Below, one piece after another: positions 26,224 through 35,138 of a stretch of DNA of 64,000 nucleotides (within the stretch, counting starts at the first letter, position 1; each line of letters opens with the position of its first letter). A program made the translations under genes and the position numbers. The notes beneath the pieces are model-generated. The model was not told the DNA's origin. It did no database searches and worked only from the letters and a program-made list of their open reading frames with translations. This DNA comes from Xylophilus rhododendri (GTDB lineage: Bacteria; Pseudomonadota; Gammaproteobacteria; Burkholderiales; Burkholderiaceae_C): positions 3,224,001-3,288,000 of the forward strand of contig NZ_CP047650.1 of NCBI RefSeq assembly GCF_009906855.1, written 5' to 3'.

Positions 26224-27402
26224 CTACTGCACGATCAGGTCGGCATGCAGGGCACCCGCGGCCTTGATGGCGCGCAGGATGGAAATCACGTCGCGGGTGT
26301 TGGTCTTGAGCCGGGCCAGCGACTGCACCAGGTCGGCCACGGTGCTGCTGCCGGGCGGCAGGAATGCGCCGCCGGCTTGTTCGTTGACATCGACGGTGGA
26401 ATTGGCGACGAGGGCGGTGCGCCCGCCGGCGGCCGCGCCCCAGGCCGCGCCCGGCTGCGACACGCTGTTGACGGTGGCGATGGAAATCCGCAGATCCCCC
26501 TGCGACACGGCCACCGGGGAGATGCGCACCTCGCCGCCGGCCACCACCGTGCCGGTGCGTTCGTTGATGACCACCCGGGCATGGCCGTCGGGCTCGACCA
26601 GCAGGCCTTCGATGCGGGCGATGAAGCCGACGGGCTGGGCGCGCTGGTCGGCCGGCACCTCGATGTCGATGGCCTCGGCGTCGCGCGCCCGTGCGCTGCC
26701 CAGGCCGGGCTGGGCATTGATGGCCGAGGCGATGCGGGCGGCGGTGGTGTAGTCGGGGTTGGCCAGCACGAAGGTCAGCCGGCCGTCTTCTGCCAGCACT
26801 GCGGACTGCAGGCCCTTCTCCACCTTGGCGCCGCCGGGGACCGAGCCGACGGTGGGATGGTTCTTCTGCACCACGTTGCCGTTGGCGTCGTAGCGGTAGC
26901 CGCCCACCGACAGCGGCCCTTCCGCCAGCGCATAGGTGTGGCCGTCGGCCGCCTTGAGCGGGGCCAGCAGCAGGCTGCCGCCCAGCAGGCTGCGGGCATC
27001 GCCGGCCGAGGTGACGGTGATGTCCAGCGTGTCGCCCTCGCGGCTGAAGGGCGGCAGGCTGGCGGCGATCATCACCACCGCCACGTTGCGGCTCTGGATC
27101 TGCGCGGCGGGAATCGCGAGATTGAACTGCGAGAACACATTGGCCAGCGCCTGCCGGGTGGCGGCGTTGCCGGGCGAGTCGCCGGTGCCGGCCAAGCCGG
27201 TGACGATGCCCCAGCCGACCAGGGCGTTGTCGCGCCACCCCTGGAGCTTGCCGAGGTCCTTCACACGGGTGGCGCCGGCCGCGGGTGCGGCCAGGGCCGT
27301 GCAGGCGATCAGGCAGGACAGGACGGCGAGTGCCAGGCCTGGCAGCAGGCGCGGTGGATGACGGCGGGTGGCGGGGGTGAAGGGGGAGACGGTGGTGCCC
27401 AT
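26224..27402 (-). CDS. flgI: Flagellar P-ring protein FlgI
   Basis: 392 residues from ATG 27402. A signal peptide (LLPGLALAVLSCLIACTALA, cleavage after AAPA or AGA) leads to the mature periplasmic protein. The family blocks GWRDNALVGWGIVTGLAGTG, VAVVMIAASLPPFSREGDTL and GGSLLLAPLKAADGHTYALA are well conserved. It polymerises as the P ring in the peptidoglycan layer. Eight bp after flgH. Confidence 0.96.
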   Translation of the reverse strand: MGTTVSPFTPATRRHPPRLLPGLALAVLSCLIACTALAAPAAGATRVKDLGKLQGWRDNALVGWGIVTGLAGTGDSPGNAATRQALANVFSQFNLAIPAAQIQSRNVAVVMIAASLPPFSREGDTLDITVTSAGDARSLLGGSLLLAPLKAADGHTYALAEGPLSVGGYRYDANGNVVQKNHPTVGSVPGGAKVEKGLQSAVLAEDGRLTFVLANPDYTTAARIASAINAQPGLGSARARDAEAIDIEVPADQRAQPVGFIARIEGLLVEPDGHARVVINERTGTVVAGGEVRISPVAVSQGDLRISIATVNSVSQPGAAWGAAAGGRTALVANSTVDVNEQAGGAFLPPGSSTVADLVQSLARLKTNTRDVISILRAIKAAGALHADLIVQ

Positions 27403-27410
27403 GGTCCGCC

Positions 27411-27998
27411 TCACAGTCCGAGCCAGTCCAGCGCCGCGCGCCACCAGGACCGGCGCTGGCGTTCGCTCAGATCGCCCTCGCCCAGGTAGTCGATGCGGGC
27501 GTCGGCCAGGCGGGTGGACAGCACCACGTTGTCGCCGGAGATGTCCTGCGGCCGCACCCGGCCGGTGAGGTCGACCATGCGGTGTTCCTGGTTGACGGTG
27601 AGCTGCTGGCGCCCCGAAACCGTCAGGTCGCCGTTGGGCAGCACCTCGCGCACGCTGACACTCAGCGTGGCCAGCAGCTTGCTCGCGCGCTGGGTGGAGC
27701 CGCCGCCGGCGAAATTGCCGCCCTGGGCTATGCTGCCGCCGCGCTGGCGGCCGGAGACGACCGAGGCGATGCCCAGGTTCAGGCCGTTGTTGCGCTCGGT
27801 GCTGGTGTCGGTGCTGCTGGAGGCGGAGGACTGCTCGTAGACCTGCACTGTCAACAGGTCGCCGACACGCCATGCCTTGTGGTCGCCTGCCAGCGCGCGG
27901 TAGCCGTCTTCGCGGAACAGGCTTTCCGCCCAGGCGCCGCCGGGCTGGCAGGCCATGGCGGCCAGCAGCAGGGCGGCTGCGGTGCGCTGCTGTTTCAT
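27411..27998 (-). CDS. flgH: Flagellar L-ring lipoprotein FlgH
   Basis: 195 residues from ATG 27998. The signal sequence ends in AAMAC, which fits the broader lipobox rules although it lacks the usual Leu at -3; Cys17 would be lipidated. Family blocks WRVGDLLTVQVYEQSSASSS, GNLTVSG-type GDLTVSGRQQLTVNQE and VRPQDISGDNVVLSTRLADA are clear. Forms the outer-membrane L ring. Overlaps flgA by 4 bp. Confidence 0.95.
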   Translation of the reverse strand: MKQQRTAAALLLAAMACQPGGAWAESLFREDGYRALAGDHKAWRVGDLLTVQVYEQSSASSSTDTSTERNNGLNLGIASVVSGRQRGGSIAQGGNFAGGGSTQRASKLLATLSVSVREVLPNGDLTVSGRQQLTVNQEHRMVDLTGRVRPQDISGDNVVLSTRLADARIDYLGEGDLSERQRRSWWRAALDWLGL

Positions 27999-29056
27999 TC
28001 GGCCAGCTCCACGGCGCCGGGGCCGGTCACGCGGGCCTTGAGGGAGGTCGCGGCGCCGGGCAGGCGCACCCGCACGGCCTGGCCGGGGGCTGCGTCGTCC
28101 AGCACTTCCGCGCGGCTTTCCAGCGCGACCGGGCCCTGGCCGGTCAGCAGCCGGACGAAGCTGCCCTGGCGGACGGCCGGCACGGCTTCGACGTCCGACT
28201 GGGTGAGGGGGCGGCCGGCGGCCACGGGCCTGCGCAGGCGCAGCGCTGCGGTGTCCGGCCGCAGGGCCGCGGGCAGGGGGGCCGACATGCGGCCGGACCA
28301 CTCCACTTCATGCACGGCTGCCTGGCCGGCGGCGGCGGGATCAGGCGCCAGTTCTTCGCCCGCGCCCAGGTCGCGGGCAGCCAGCAGGCCGGTGCCGTAG
28401 AGATGCACATCGAAGACCACCGGCACCAGGCGCAGGAAACGTTCGTCGGCCCACAGTTCCACCCAGACGGTGCGCCGGGTGGGCATGCCGGCCGCCCTGT
28501 TGCCGCCCTGTGCGGCCAGGGGCAGGCTGAGGGGCAGCTCGGTCGGGCGCGGGCGCAGCTGGATGTCCTGGCCGGGCGCCTGCACATCCCGCGGCGGCTG
28601 GGCGAGTTCGATCTCGGCGCGCAGCGGCTGCTCCTGCAACTGCTGCTGCAGCTGGCCGCGGGCGGCAGCCGCGATGCGGGCGCCGCTGACGGTGTGCAGC
28701 GCCAGGCGTACCTGCACGGCCTCGGGCCCGCTCCAGGCCAGTGCCGTTTGCGCCAGGCCTTGCTGCGAGCGGATCCAGCGGGAGACACGGGCGCGTTCCA
28801 GCACCGAGGCCTCGCCGTTGACCGCCACCTGGCCGATGGGCAGGGCCATGAGTCGCTGCAGCAGCGGCAGCGAGCTGGTGCGGATCAGCGCCACGTCGGT
28901 CAGCCGCACCTCGGCGCGTGTGACGCTGGCTTCGGGGCGCAGCTCCAGGCTGGCCACGGCTTGCGCGGCGCGGCCCGGCGCGGGCCAGGCCGCAAGCAGC
29001 AGCAAGCCGGCCAGGGCTGCCGGCAGGGCGTGGAGGGCACGGTGGTGGCGCAGCAT
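27995..29056 (-). CDS. flgA: P-ring assembly chaperone FlgA (long form)
   Basis: 353 residues from ATG 29056; usual FlgA is about 230, so this is a long form. A signal peptide (ALAGLLLLAAWPAPGRA) is followed by a region of about 150 residues of weak similarity, then the SAF-type domain GTGLLAARDLGAGEELAPDP and the end block TAALRLRRPVAAGRPLTQSD, EVLDDAAPGQAVRVRLPGA. Periplasmic chaperone for FlgI. Lies between flgG and flgH, overlapping the latter. Confidence 0.92.
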   Translation of the reverse strand: MLRHHRALHALPAALAGLLLLAAWPAPGRAAQAVASLELRPEASVTRAEVRLTDVALIRTSSLPLLQRLMALPIGQVAVNGEASVLERARVSRWIRSQQGLAQTALAWSGPEAVQVRLALHTVSGARIAAAARGQLQQQLQEQPLRAEIELAQPPRDVQAPGQDIQLRPRPTELPLSLPLAAQGGNRAAGMPTRRTVWVELWADERFLRLVPVVFDVHLYGTGLLAARDLGAGEELAPDPAAAGQAAVHEVEWSGRMSAPLPAALRPDTAALRLRRPVAAGRPLTQSDVEAVPAVRQGSFVRLLTGQGPVALESRAEVLDDAAPGQAVRVRLPGAATSLKARVTGPGAVELAE

Positions 29057-29069
29057 CGCGGGCCTCCTG

Positions 29070-29885
29070 CTACTTGCGCAGGTTGTTGACCAGGCCGAGC
29101 ATTTCATCGGCCGCCTGCATCACCTTGAGGCTGGCCTCGTAGGCGCGCCTGGCGATCATCAGATCGACCATCTCGTCGCTCATCTTCACGTTCGAGCTTT
29201 CCAGAAAGCCTTGCTGCAGCGTGCCCAGGCCCTCCTGGCCCGGCATGCCGGCGATGGGCTCGCCGGCGCTGTCGCCGGCCTTGTAGAGGCCGTCGCCCAG
29301 AGCCGTCAGGCCGGCAGGGTTGGCGAAACGCACCAGCTCGATCTGGCCGAGCTGGGCTGGGCGGCTCTGGTGGGGCAGCACGGCGCTGACCTGGCCGTCG
29401 GCCGCGATGCTCAGGCTGGTGGCATGCGGCGGGATGGCGATGCCGGGCTTGAGGGCCTGGCCCGACAGTGTTGCCAGTTGGCCGTCGGCATTGGTCTTGA
29501 GGCTGCCGCCGCGCGAATAGGCCAGGCTGCCGTCGGCCAGCAGCACCGGCAGGAAACCGTCGCCCTGGATCGCCAGGTCCCAGGCCGAATCGGTCTGGTT
29601 GAGGGGGCCGGCGTCGAAGAGCTTGGCCAGGGTGGCGATGCCCACGCCGTCGCCCAGCCGGGCCGCGCCGCCGCCGGCCTGCAGGGGCAGGCGGGGATCG
29701 GCCAGCGGATCGGCCATGGCCGCGCGCTGGGCGGCGATCGCATCGGTGGAGACCAGGTCGGTGAAGCTGACCCGCGTCTTCTTGTAGGCCGGCGTGTTGA
29801 GGTTGGCCAGGTTGTTGGCGATGGTGTCGATGGACAGCTGCTGGGCCTGCAGGCCCGTGGCGCTGATGGAGAGTGCGTCCAGCAT
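29070..29885 (-). CDS. flgG: Flagellar distal rod protein FlgG
   Basis: 271 residues. N-terminal axial block SISATGLQAQQLSIDTIANN with LANLNTPAYKKTRVSF, the internal DLAIQGDGFLPVLLADG, and the C-terminal SNVKMSDEMVDLMIARRAYE block identify FlgG. Builds the distal rod that passes through the P and L rings. Follows flgF after 28 bp. Confidence 0.94.
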   Translation of the reverse strand: MLDALSISATGLQAQQLSIDTIANNLANLNTPAYKKTRVSFTDLVSTDAIAAQRAAMADPLADPRLPLQAGGGAARLGDGVGIATLAKLFDAGPLNQTDSAWDLAIQGDGFLPVLLADGSLAYSRGGSLKTNADGQLATLSGQALKPGIAIPPHATSLSIAADGQVSAVLPHQSRPAQLGQIELVRFANPAGLTALGDGLYKAGDSAGEPIAGMPGQEGLGTLQQGFLESSNVKMSDEMVDLMIARRAYEASLKVMQAADEMLGLVNNLRK

Positions 29886-29913
29886 GGGAGGTGGTCGGTA
29901 GGGGTGGGAGAAA

Positions 29914-30660
29914 TCAGGACAGCTCGCCGAGCTTGCGCACCGCCGTGCCCATGGCTTCGTCGTAGCTCTGCACTGCCTTCTGCACCGACTCGAAGTGGCG
30001 CAGGGTGGACATCAGCTCGGTCATCTCGTGCAGCACGTCGACGTTGGATTTCTCCAGCGCGCCCTGGCGCAGGCGCGGCTGCGGCTCCAGGGCGACCGTG
30101 CCGCGGCTCTGCAGCAGGCCGTTGCCGGCGCGCTCCAGGCTGCGCGGGTCGTCGATGTGGACGATCTTGAGTTGCCCGACCGGCTCGGCGGTGGGCGTCT
30201 GGGCATCGGGCTCGCTGACCCGGCCCTGGGCATCGATGACGGGGGTGCGGGTGGACAGGACGATCTCGCCGCCCAGCCCCATCACGGCATCGCCCTGGGC
30301 GGTCACCAGCCGGCCGCGGGCGTCGGTGTGGAAGTCGCCCTGGCGGGTATAGGCCGGACCGGTGGCGGTGGCGATCTCGAAGAAGCCCTCGCCTTCCAGG
30401 GCCAGGTCCAGGCGCTGGCCGGTGCTGGCGAGGGTGCCGGCGCGGGTGTCCAGCCGCACCTGCAACGCCGCGCCGCCGGCGGCCTGCGCCGCATCGAAAG
30501 CATCCACCGTCGCGGCGAATGCCGGCACCAGGGGCGGGGATGCCGGCACGCCGCGCTTGTAGCCGGGGGTGGTGGCATGGGCCAGGCTGGAGGCGATGTG
30601 GGCCAGCCGCTGGCTGTGCTGGTCCAGGCTGGCGAGGGCGATGGCGAGAGTGGCTTGCAT
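29914..30660 (-). CDS. flgF: Flagellar proximal rod protein FlgF
   Basis: 248 residues. N-terminal block ASLDQHSQRLAHIASSLAHA is a divergent axial motif (NxxAN replaced), followed by TPGYKRG, the internal LDLALEGEGFFEIATATGPA and the C-terminal EKSNVDVLHEMTELMSTLRH. Position before flgG and length indicate FlgF, the proximal rod subunit. Follows flhA after 15 bp. Confidence 0.9.
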   Translation of the reverse strand: MQATLAIALASLDQHSQRLAHIASSLAHATTPGYKRGVPASPPLVPAFAATVDAFDAAQAAGGAALQVRLDTRAGTLASTGQRLDLALEGEGFFEIATATGPAYTRQGDFHTDARGRLVTAQGDAVMGLGGEIVLSTRTPVIDAQGRVSEPDAQTPTAEPVGQLKIVHIDDPRSLERAGNGLLQSRGTVALEPQPRLRQGALEKSNVDVLHEMTELMSTLRHFESVQKAVQSYDEAMGTAVRKLGELS

Positions 30661-30675
30661 GGCGATACCGGGTGA

Positions 30676-32739
30676 TCAGAGGCCGACGACGGCCCAGGAC
30701 TTGAGTTCGACGTTCTGCGGCACCTCGGCCATGGAGAGCACCCGCAGATGCGGCATGACCCGTTCGGACATGGCGCGCAGGTGGCGGCGCAGCTCGGGTG
30801 CGCACAGCAGCACCGGCAGGAGGTTGTTCTTCATCATTCGTTCGGCCTGCTGCACCAGGCGCAGCAGCAGTTGCTCGGCCAGCTGGGGCTCGATGGCGAA
30901 CTGCGCCTGGGCCTCCGGGCGCGGCGCGGTGAAGCTGCCCAGCAGGCGGCTTTCGGCGGCCGGGTCCAGCGTCATCACCTGCAGCGCGCCAGGGTCGGCC
31001 GCGTCGCCCGGCAGCAGGCTCTGGCAGATGGCGTGGCCCAGGCGCTGGCGCACCTGCTCGGCCAGCAGCACCGCGTCCCGGGTGTGGCGGCCTGCGTCGG
31101 CCAGGGTTTCCAGGATGGCTTCGAGATTGCGGATCGAGACCTTTTCCCTGAGCAGGGCCTGCAGCACCTTCTGCACGTCGGTCAGCGAGAGCACGGTGGG
31201 CACGATGTCCTCGACCAGGCCGGGCTGGCTGCCGCGCACCCGGGCCAGCAGCTTCTCGACCTCCGCGCGGCTGAGCAGCGTGGCCGCCTCGCGGCGCAGG
31301 ACTTCGCCCAGGTGGGTGAGGAAGACCGTGGGGCCGTCCACCAGCGTGTAGCGGGCGGCCTGGGCCGCCGCCCTCTGGCTTTCCTCGATCCACAGCGCCG
31401 GCAGGTGGTAGGTGGGGTCGCGGGTGAGTTCGCCGGGCACGCTCTTGACGTCGCCGGCCGGGTGGATGGCCAGCAGCCGGTCCTGGCGCACCTCGGCCCG
31501 GGCGCAGGCCACGCCGTCGATCAGGATCTCGTAGCGGTCCGGGGCCAGCCGGGACGATTCGCGCAGGCGGATCGGCGGAAGCACCATGCCGAGTTCGAGG
31601 GCGAAGCCGCGGCGGAACTCCTGGATGCGCGGCAGCAGGGGGCCGGCATCGCCGGCCAGGCCGGTCCAGCGGCTGCCGATGGCGACCTCCACCGGCGGCA
31701 CGCGCAGGCTTTCGTAGGCCTGTGCGGCGGCGCTGTCGGGCGCGCTGTTTTCTTCCTGCGGCGGCGTGTCCTGCGTTTGCAGCGCCGCATTCGCGCGGAC
31801 CCGCATCGACAGGGCGGCCGCGCCCAGCAGGCAGGCGATCAGCAGCGAGGACGGCAGCAGGGGCAGGCCCGGCAGCAAGAGCAGCCCGCCGAGCACGGCG
31901 GCCACCAGCACCAGGGTCTTGGGAAAGGAGGTGATCTGGCGCAGCACCTCGGCGCTGAGGTTCCGGTCCGAGGAAGAGCGGGTGACGATGATGCCGGTGC
32001 CCACCGCGATCACCAGCGCCGGCACCTGGGTGACGATGCCGTCGCCGATGGTCATCAGGGTGTAGGTCTGCAGCGCCTGGCTCCAGCCGTAGCCGTGCTG
32101 CATCACGCCGATCACCAGGCCGCCCACGATGTTGATCAGCATGATGACGATGCCGGCCACGGCATCGCCCTTGACGAACTTGCTGGCGCCGTCCATGGCG
32201 CCGTAGAAGCCGGCCTCCTTCTCCAGGTTGCGGCGGCGTGCCTGGGCCTGCTCCTGGTCGATGAAACCCATGTTGAGGTCGGCATCGATGCTCATCTGCT
32301 GGCCGGGCATGCTGTCGAGCGTGAAGCGGGCCGCGACTTCCGACACCCGCTGGGCGCCGCTGGTGACCACCACGTACTGCACCACGATCAGGATCAGGAA
32401 GACGATCAGGCCGATCACGTAGTTGCCGCCCACCACGAAGGAGCCGATGGCCGAGATGACCCGGCCGGCGCTGGCGTCCGACAGGATGAGGCGGGTGGCC
32501 GACACGTTCAGCGAGAGGCGGAACAGGGTGGCGATCAGCAGCAGCGAGGGGAAGGTGGAGAACTCCACCGGGCGCGCCACGTAGAAGGTCAGCAGCAGGA
32601 TCAGGAAGGCGAAGCTGAAGTTGGTGAGGATGAGGAAATCCAGCAGCGCGGGCGGCACCGGCGCGAACAGCACGATGAGCACACCCAGCACGAGCGCGAT
32701 CAGCAGGACATCGCCATGGCGGGAGAACAGCTGCTTCAT
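30676..32739 (-). CDS. flhA: Flagellar export gate protein FlhA
   Basis: 687 residues from ATG 32739, the family's usual length; a much longer upstream frame is a shadow over flhB and fliR. Eight membrane segments fill the first 320 residues, with the family signatures VEFSTFPSLLLIATLFRLSL, DAMPGQ-type LDSMPGQQMSIDADLNMGFI and DGASKFVKGDAVAGI between them. The rest is the cytoplasmic docking domain for FliI, FliJ and chaperones. Proton-driven export engine. Overlaps flhB by 4 bp. Confidence 0.97.
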   Translation of the reverse strand: MKQLFSRHGDVLLIALVLGVLIVLFAPVPPALLDFLILTNFSFAFLILLLTFYVARPVEFSTFPSLLLIATLFRLSLNVSATRLILSDASAGRVISAIGSFVVGGNYVIGLIVFLILIVVQYVVVTSGAQRVSEVAARFTLDSMPGQQMSIDADLNMGFIDQEQAQARRRNLEKEAGFYGAMDGASKFVKGDAVAGIVIMLINIVGGLVIGVMQHGYGWSQALQTYTLMTIGDGIVTQVPALVIAVGTGIIVTRSSSDRNLSAEVLRQITSFPKTLVLVAAVLGGLLLLPGLPLLPSSLLIACLLGAAALSMRVRANAALQTQDTPPQEENSAPDSAAAQAYESLRVPPVEVAIGSRWTGLAGDAGPLLPRIQEFRRGFALELGMVLPPIRLRESSRLAPDRYEILIDGVACARAEVRQDRLLAIHPAGDVKSVPGELTRDPTYHLPALWIEESQRAAAQAARYTLVDGPTVFLTHLGEVLRREAATLLSRAEVEKLLARVRGSQPGLVEDIVPTVLSLTDVQKVLQALLREKVSIRNLEAILETLADAGRHTRDAVLLAEQVRQRLGHAICQSLLPGDAADPGALQVMTLDPAAESRLLGSFTAPRPEAQAQFAIEPQLAEQLLLRLVQQAERMMKNNLLPVLLCAPELRRHLRAMSERVMPHLRVLSMAEVPQNVELKSWAVVGL

Positions 32740-33824
32740 GAGGGGACGGCTCCGCTGGCGGCGGCTGCCGCGTCCCGGCGCCGGGCCAAGACCCAGACGA
32801 CGATGCGCGCCACCGGGCCGTAGAGATGCGGCGGCACATGGCCATCGACCGGCAGCTCGCGAAACAGCGCGCGTGCGAGCGCGGGGCTGTGCACGACCGG
32901 AATCGCATGGCGCGCGGCGATCTTGCGCATCGCCGCCGCCAGCAGGCCCTGGCCCTTGGCGATCAGCTGGGGCGCGGCCATCTCGCCGTGCACATAACGC
33001 AGGGCGACGCAGAGGTGGGTGGGGTTGGCGATCAGCACGTCGGCCTCGCCCGTGCGGCGCACCGAGCGGCTGCGTTTGAGGGACTCGCGCATCAGCTTGC
33101 GGATACGGGCGCGGATGCGGGGGTCGCCATCGCGGCTCTTGTGCTCGTCGCGCAGCTCGCGGCGGCTCATGCGCATGCGTTGCTGGAAGCTGCGGCGGGT
33201 GTAGGCGTAGTCGAGGAGGGCGACCAGGCCTAGGGTGGCGGCCAGCTTCAGGCCGAGCGAGGACAGGTCTTCGACGATGGCCTGCAGCCAGCCCTGCGCC
33301 GACAGCGTGGCCAGCCCGAAGAACTGCGGCAGCAAGGCCTGGAGCGCCATCCAAGTCACCACCACCAAGATCGCCAGCTTGAGCAGCGAGCGCAGCAGCT
33401 GGAACAGGGTGTGAGTGGAGAACAGGCGCTTGAAGCCGGCGGCCGGATCGAGGCGCTCGAACCGCGGCGACAGGGCTTCGAAGGACAGCACCCAGCCGAA
33501 CTGCAGCACGTTGCCGAGCACCGCCGCGATGGCGATGGCGCCGAGAAAGGGCGCCGACTGCAACAGCGCGGCCTTCAATCCTTGCGAGGCCAGCCCGGCC
33601 AGTTCGATGCCATCGAGCGTCCCGGGCCGGGACAGGAGCCGGCCGCACAGCTGGAAGACCGACTGCCAGTCGTCGAGCCCGCGCCAGGCCATGAAGGCCA
33701 TGGCGACGGCAAAGACCAGCGCCGCGCTCAGGTGCGGACTGCGCGCCACCTGGCCCTGCTCGCGTGCACGCTGGAGCTTGTGGGCAGTGGCCGGCTGGCT
33801 GCGGTCGAGGTCGGACTGCGACAT
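32736..33824 (-). CDS. flhB: Export specificity switch protein FlhB
   Basis: 362 residues with four membrane segments and the conserved self-cleavage site NPTH at residues 267-270 (context DVLIANPTHLCVALRY). Cleavage between Asn and Pro allows the switch from hook to filament-type substrates when FliK signals. The N-terminal Gln-rich segment and the block RSRDGDPRIRARIRKLMRES are also typical. Six bp after fliR and overlapping flhA. An intact NPTH implies a functional switch. Confidence 0.97.
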   Translation of the reverse strand: MSQSDLDRSQPATAHKLQRAREQGQVARSPHLSAALVFAVAMAFMAWRGLDDWQSVFQLCGRLLSRPGTLDGIELAGLASQGLKAALLQSAPFLGAIAIAAVLGNVLQFGWVLSFEALSPRFERLDPAAGFKRLFSTHTLFQLLRSLLKLAILVVVTWMALQALLPQFFGLATLSAQGWLQAIVEDLSSLGLKLAATLGLVALLDYAYTRRSFQQRMRMSRRELRDEHKSRDGDPRIRARIRKLMRESLKRSRSVRRTGEADVLIANPTHLCVALRYVHGEMAAPQLIAKGQGLLAAAMRKIAARHAIPVVHSPALARALFRELPVDGHVPPHLYGPVARIVVWVLARRRDAAAAASGAVPS

Positions 33825-33830
33825 GGGACT

Positions 33831-34622
33831 TCAGCGGAGTGCGGAGCCGCCCGTGGCGAACCACTGGCTCCATGCCGAGAACAGGGCCGCGTACACCGCC
33901 CGCACGGTCGCGCCGCCGACGGCGATCCAGAGCGACAGGGCGCCCAGGCCCACGACGATCTTGGCCGCGATGCCCAGCGCGATTAGGTTCATGCCCGGCA
34001 GGCTGCGCGCCAGCACGCCGAGCGCGAATTCCACCAGCAGGATGCAGACGACCACCGGCGCGGCCATGGCGAAACCCAGCGTGGCCATGGCGCCGACCTG
34101 GCGCAGCACGGTGGGGGCGGCCCCGGCCAGCGGCCAGGGCGCACCCAGGGGGAACTGCTGCAGGCTGGCGCCGAAGCCGCGCAGCAGCGCATGGTGGGCA
34201 TCCGACAGGAAGAAGCAGACGACACCCAGCTGGGTGAAGGCGGCGCTCAGCACCGGCTGGCTGGTGTTGGAGAGCGGATCGAGCACCTGTGCCAGGCCGT
34301 AGCCGATCTGCACATCCAGCAGCCGGCCGGCCAGCGCGAAGGAGGCGAAGGCCAGGTGGATGCCCAGGGCCAGCGTGGCGCCGAACGCCAGCTCCTGCAG
34401 GACGGCCGCCGGGGTGGCCTGGCTCGCGGCCAGGGATGGCGCCGTGCCGCCCACCAGGCAGGCCGCCAGGCCCAGGATGAAGAACACCCGGGCGGTGGCG
34501 GGAATGCCGCTGCTGGCGAAGATGGGTGTCAGCAGCAGGGCGCTGCCCAGTCTTGCCGATGCCAGGAGCACCGGCTGCAGCCCGTGCAGCCACTCCTGGG
34601 CGCCTGCCGCCAGCGTGTTCAT
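33831..34622 (-). CDS. fliR: Flagellar export gate protein FliR
   Basis: 263 residues from ATG 34622; the upstream extension covers fliQ and is rejected. Six membrane segments, with family blocks RLGSALLLTPIFASSGIPAT, GRLLDVQIGYGLAQVLDPLS and PVVVCILLVEFALGVLARSL. Forms the export pore with FliP and FliQ. Twenty bp downstream of fliQ. Confidence 0.95.
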   Translation of the reverse strand: MNTLAAGAQEWLHGLQPVLLASARLGSALLLTPIFASSGIPATARVFFILGLAACLVGGTAPSLAASQATPAAVLQELAFGATLALGIHLAFASFALAGRLLDVQIGYGLAQVLDPLSNTSQPVLSAAFTQLGVVCFFLSDAHHALLRGFGASLQQFPLGAPWPLAGAAPTVLRQVGAMATLGFAMAAPVVVCILLVEFALGVLARSLPGMNLIALGIAAKIVVGLGALSLWIAVGGATVRAVYAALFSAWSQWFATGGSALR

Positions 34623-34642
34623 CGCGATCGGGGGACCGGGGC

Positions 34643-34909
34643 TTAGAAAAGAGCGGGGATGCCGTCCCACAGGCCGGTGGCGAAATGCGTGAGCTTTCGC
34701 ATCATCCAGGGGCCCAGGAGGATGACCGTGAGGCCCGCGGTGAGCAGCTTGGGCACGAAGGTCAGCGAGGCTTCCTGGATCTGGGTCACCACCTGCAGCA
34801 TGCTGACGACCACGCCGACCAGCAGGGTCAGCCCCAGGATTGGGCCGCAGATGACGAGGGCCATCCAGCAAAGCTCGCTGGTCATTTTGAGGGCAAGGTC
34901 GGAATGCAT
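34643..34909 (-). CDS. fliQ: Flagellar export gate protein FliQ, first gene of the operon
   Basis: 88 residues with two membrane segments (MALVICGPILGLTLLVGVVV and LPKLLTAG-type KLLTAGLTVILLGPWMMRKL). The conserved stretch SMLQVVTQIQEASLTFVPK lies between them. First gene of a co-directional run of 26 genes ending at 12955. Its promoter should lie in 34910-35138. Confidence 0.95.
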   Translation of the reverse strand: MHSDLALKMTSELCWMALVICGPILGLTLLVGVVVSMLQVVTQIQEASLTFVPKLLTAGLTVILLGPWMMRKLTHFATGLWDGIPALF

Positions 34910-34974
34910 GGTGAATACGCCGAAGGAAGGGCGCGACGATAACCAAGCGAATCCGCCGGCGGTAATCAGGTGAG

Positions 34975-35010
34975 CGTAATATTAAAATTAAGTTGAGTTC
35001 AAGTATTACG
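34975..35010. promoter_or_regulatory. AT-rich inverted repeat in the divergent flagellar promoter region
   Basis: CGTAATA (34975-34981) and TATTACG (35004-35010) form a perfect 7-bp inverted repeat with a 22-bp AT-rich centre, 66 bp upstream of fliQ. It is the only AT-rich island in this GC-rich intergenic region. It may bind the regulator of the operon or hold its promoter; no known box is identified. Confidence 0.4.
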
Positions 35011-35080
35011 ACCGCCTGGTGTACGCGTATGGTGTTTCATGAGATGTGGCATATGACGCAATGTGTTTTTTGTTTTCTTC

Positions 35081-35107
35081 TAAACTTTCCGCGCGGCACC
35101 GCGATAA
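35081..35107 (+). promoter_or_regulatory. Sigma-28 (FliA) promoter
   Basis: TAAACTTT (35081-35088), 11 bp, CGCGATAA (35100-35107). The established FliA consensus is TAAAGTTT-N11-GCCGATAA, so the match is 7/8 and 6/8 with exact spacing. It would start transcription about 25 bp before the TPR gene at 35139. Confidence 0.8.
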
Positions 35108-35138
35108 CTGCCAGGTATTCACCTTTCAAGGCACCTCC

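Noticed and set aside
29411..32908. 1165-codon frame on the - strand over flhA, flgF and flgG
   Set aside because: It is Pro/Arg/Gly/His-rich shadow sequence in another frame of three clear flagellar genes.
34975..35010. A canonical FlhDC box
   Set aside because: Only the palindromic nature fits; the half-sites do not follow the published consensus and no flhDC is in the window.
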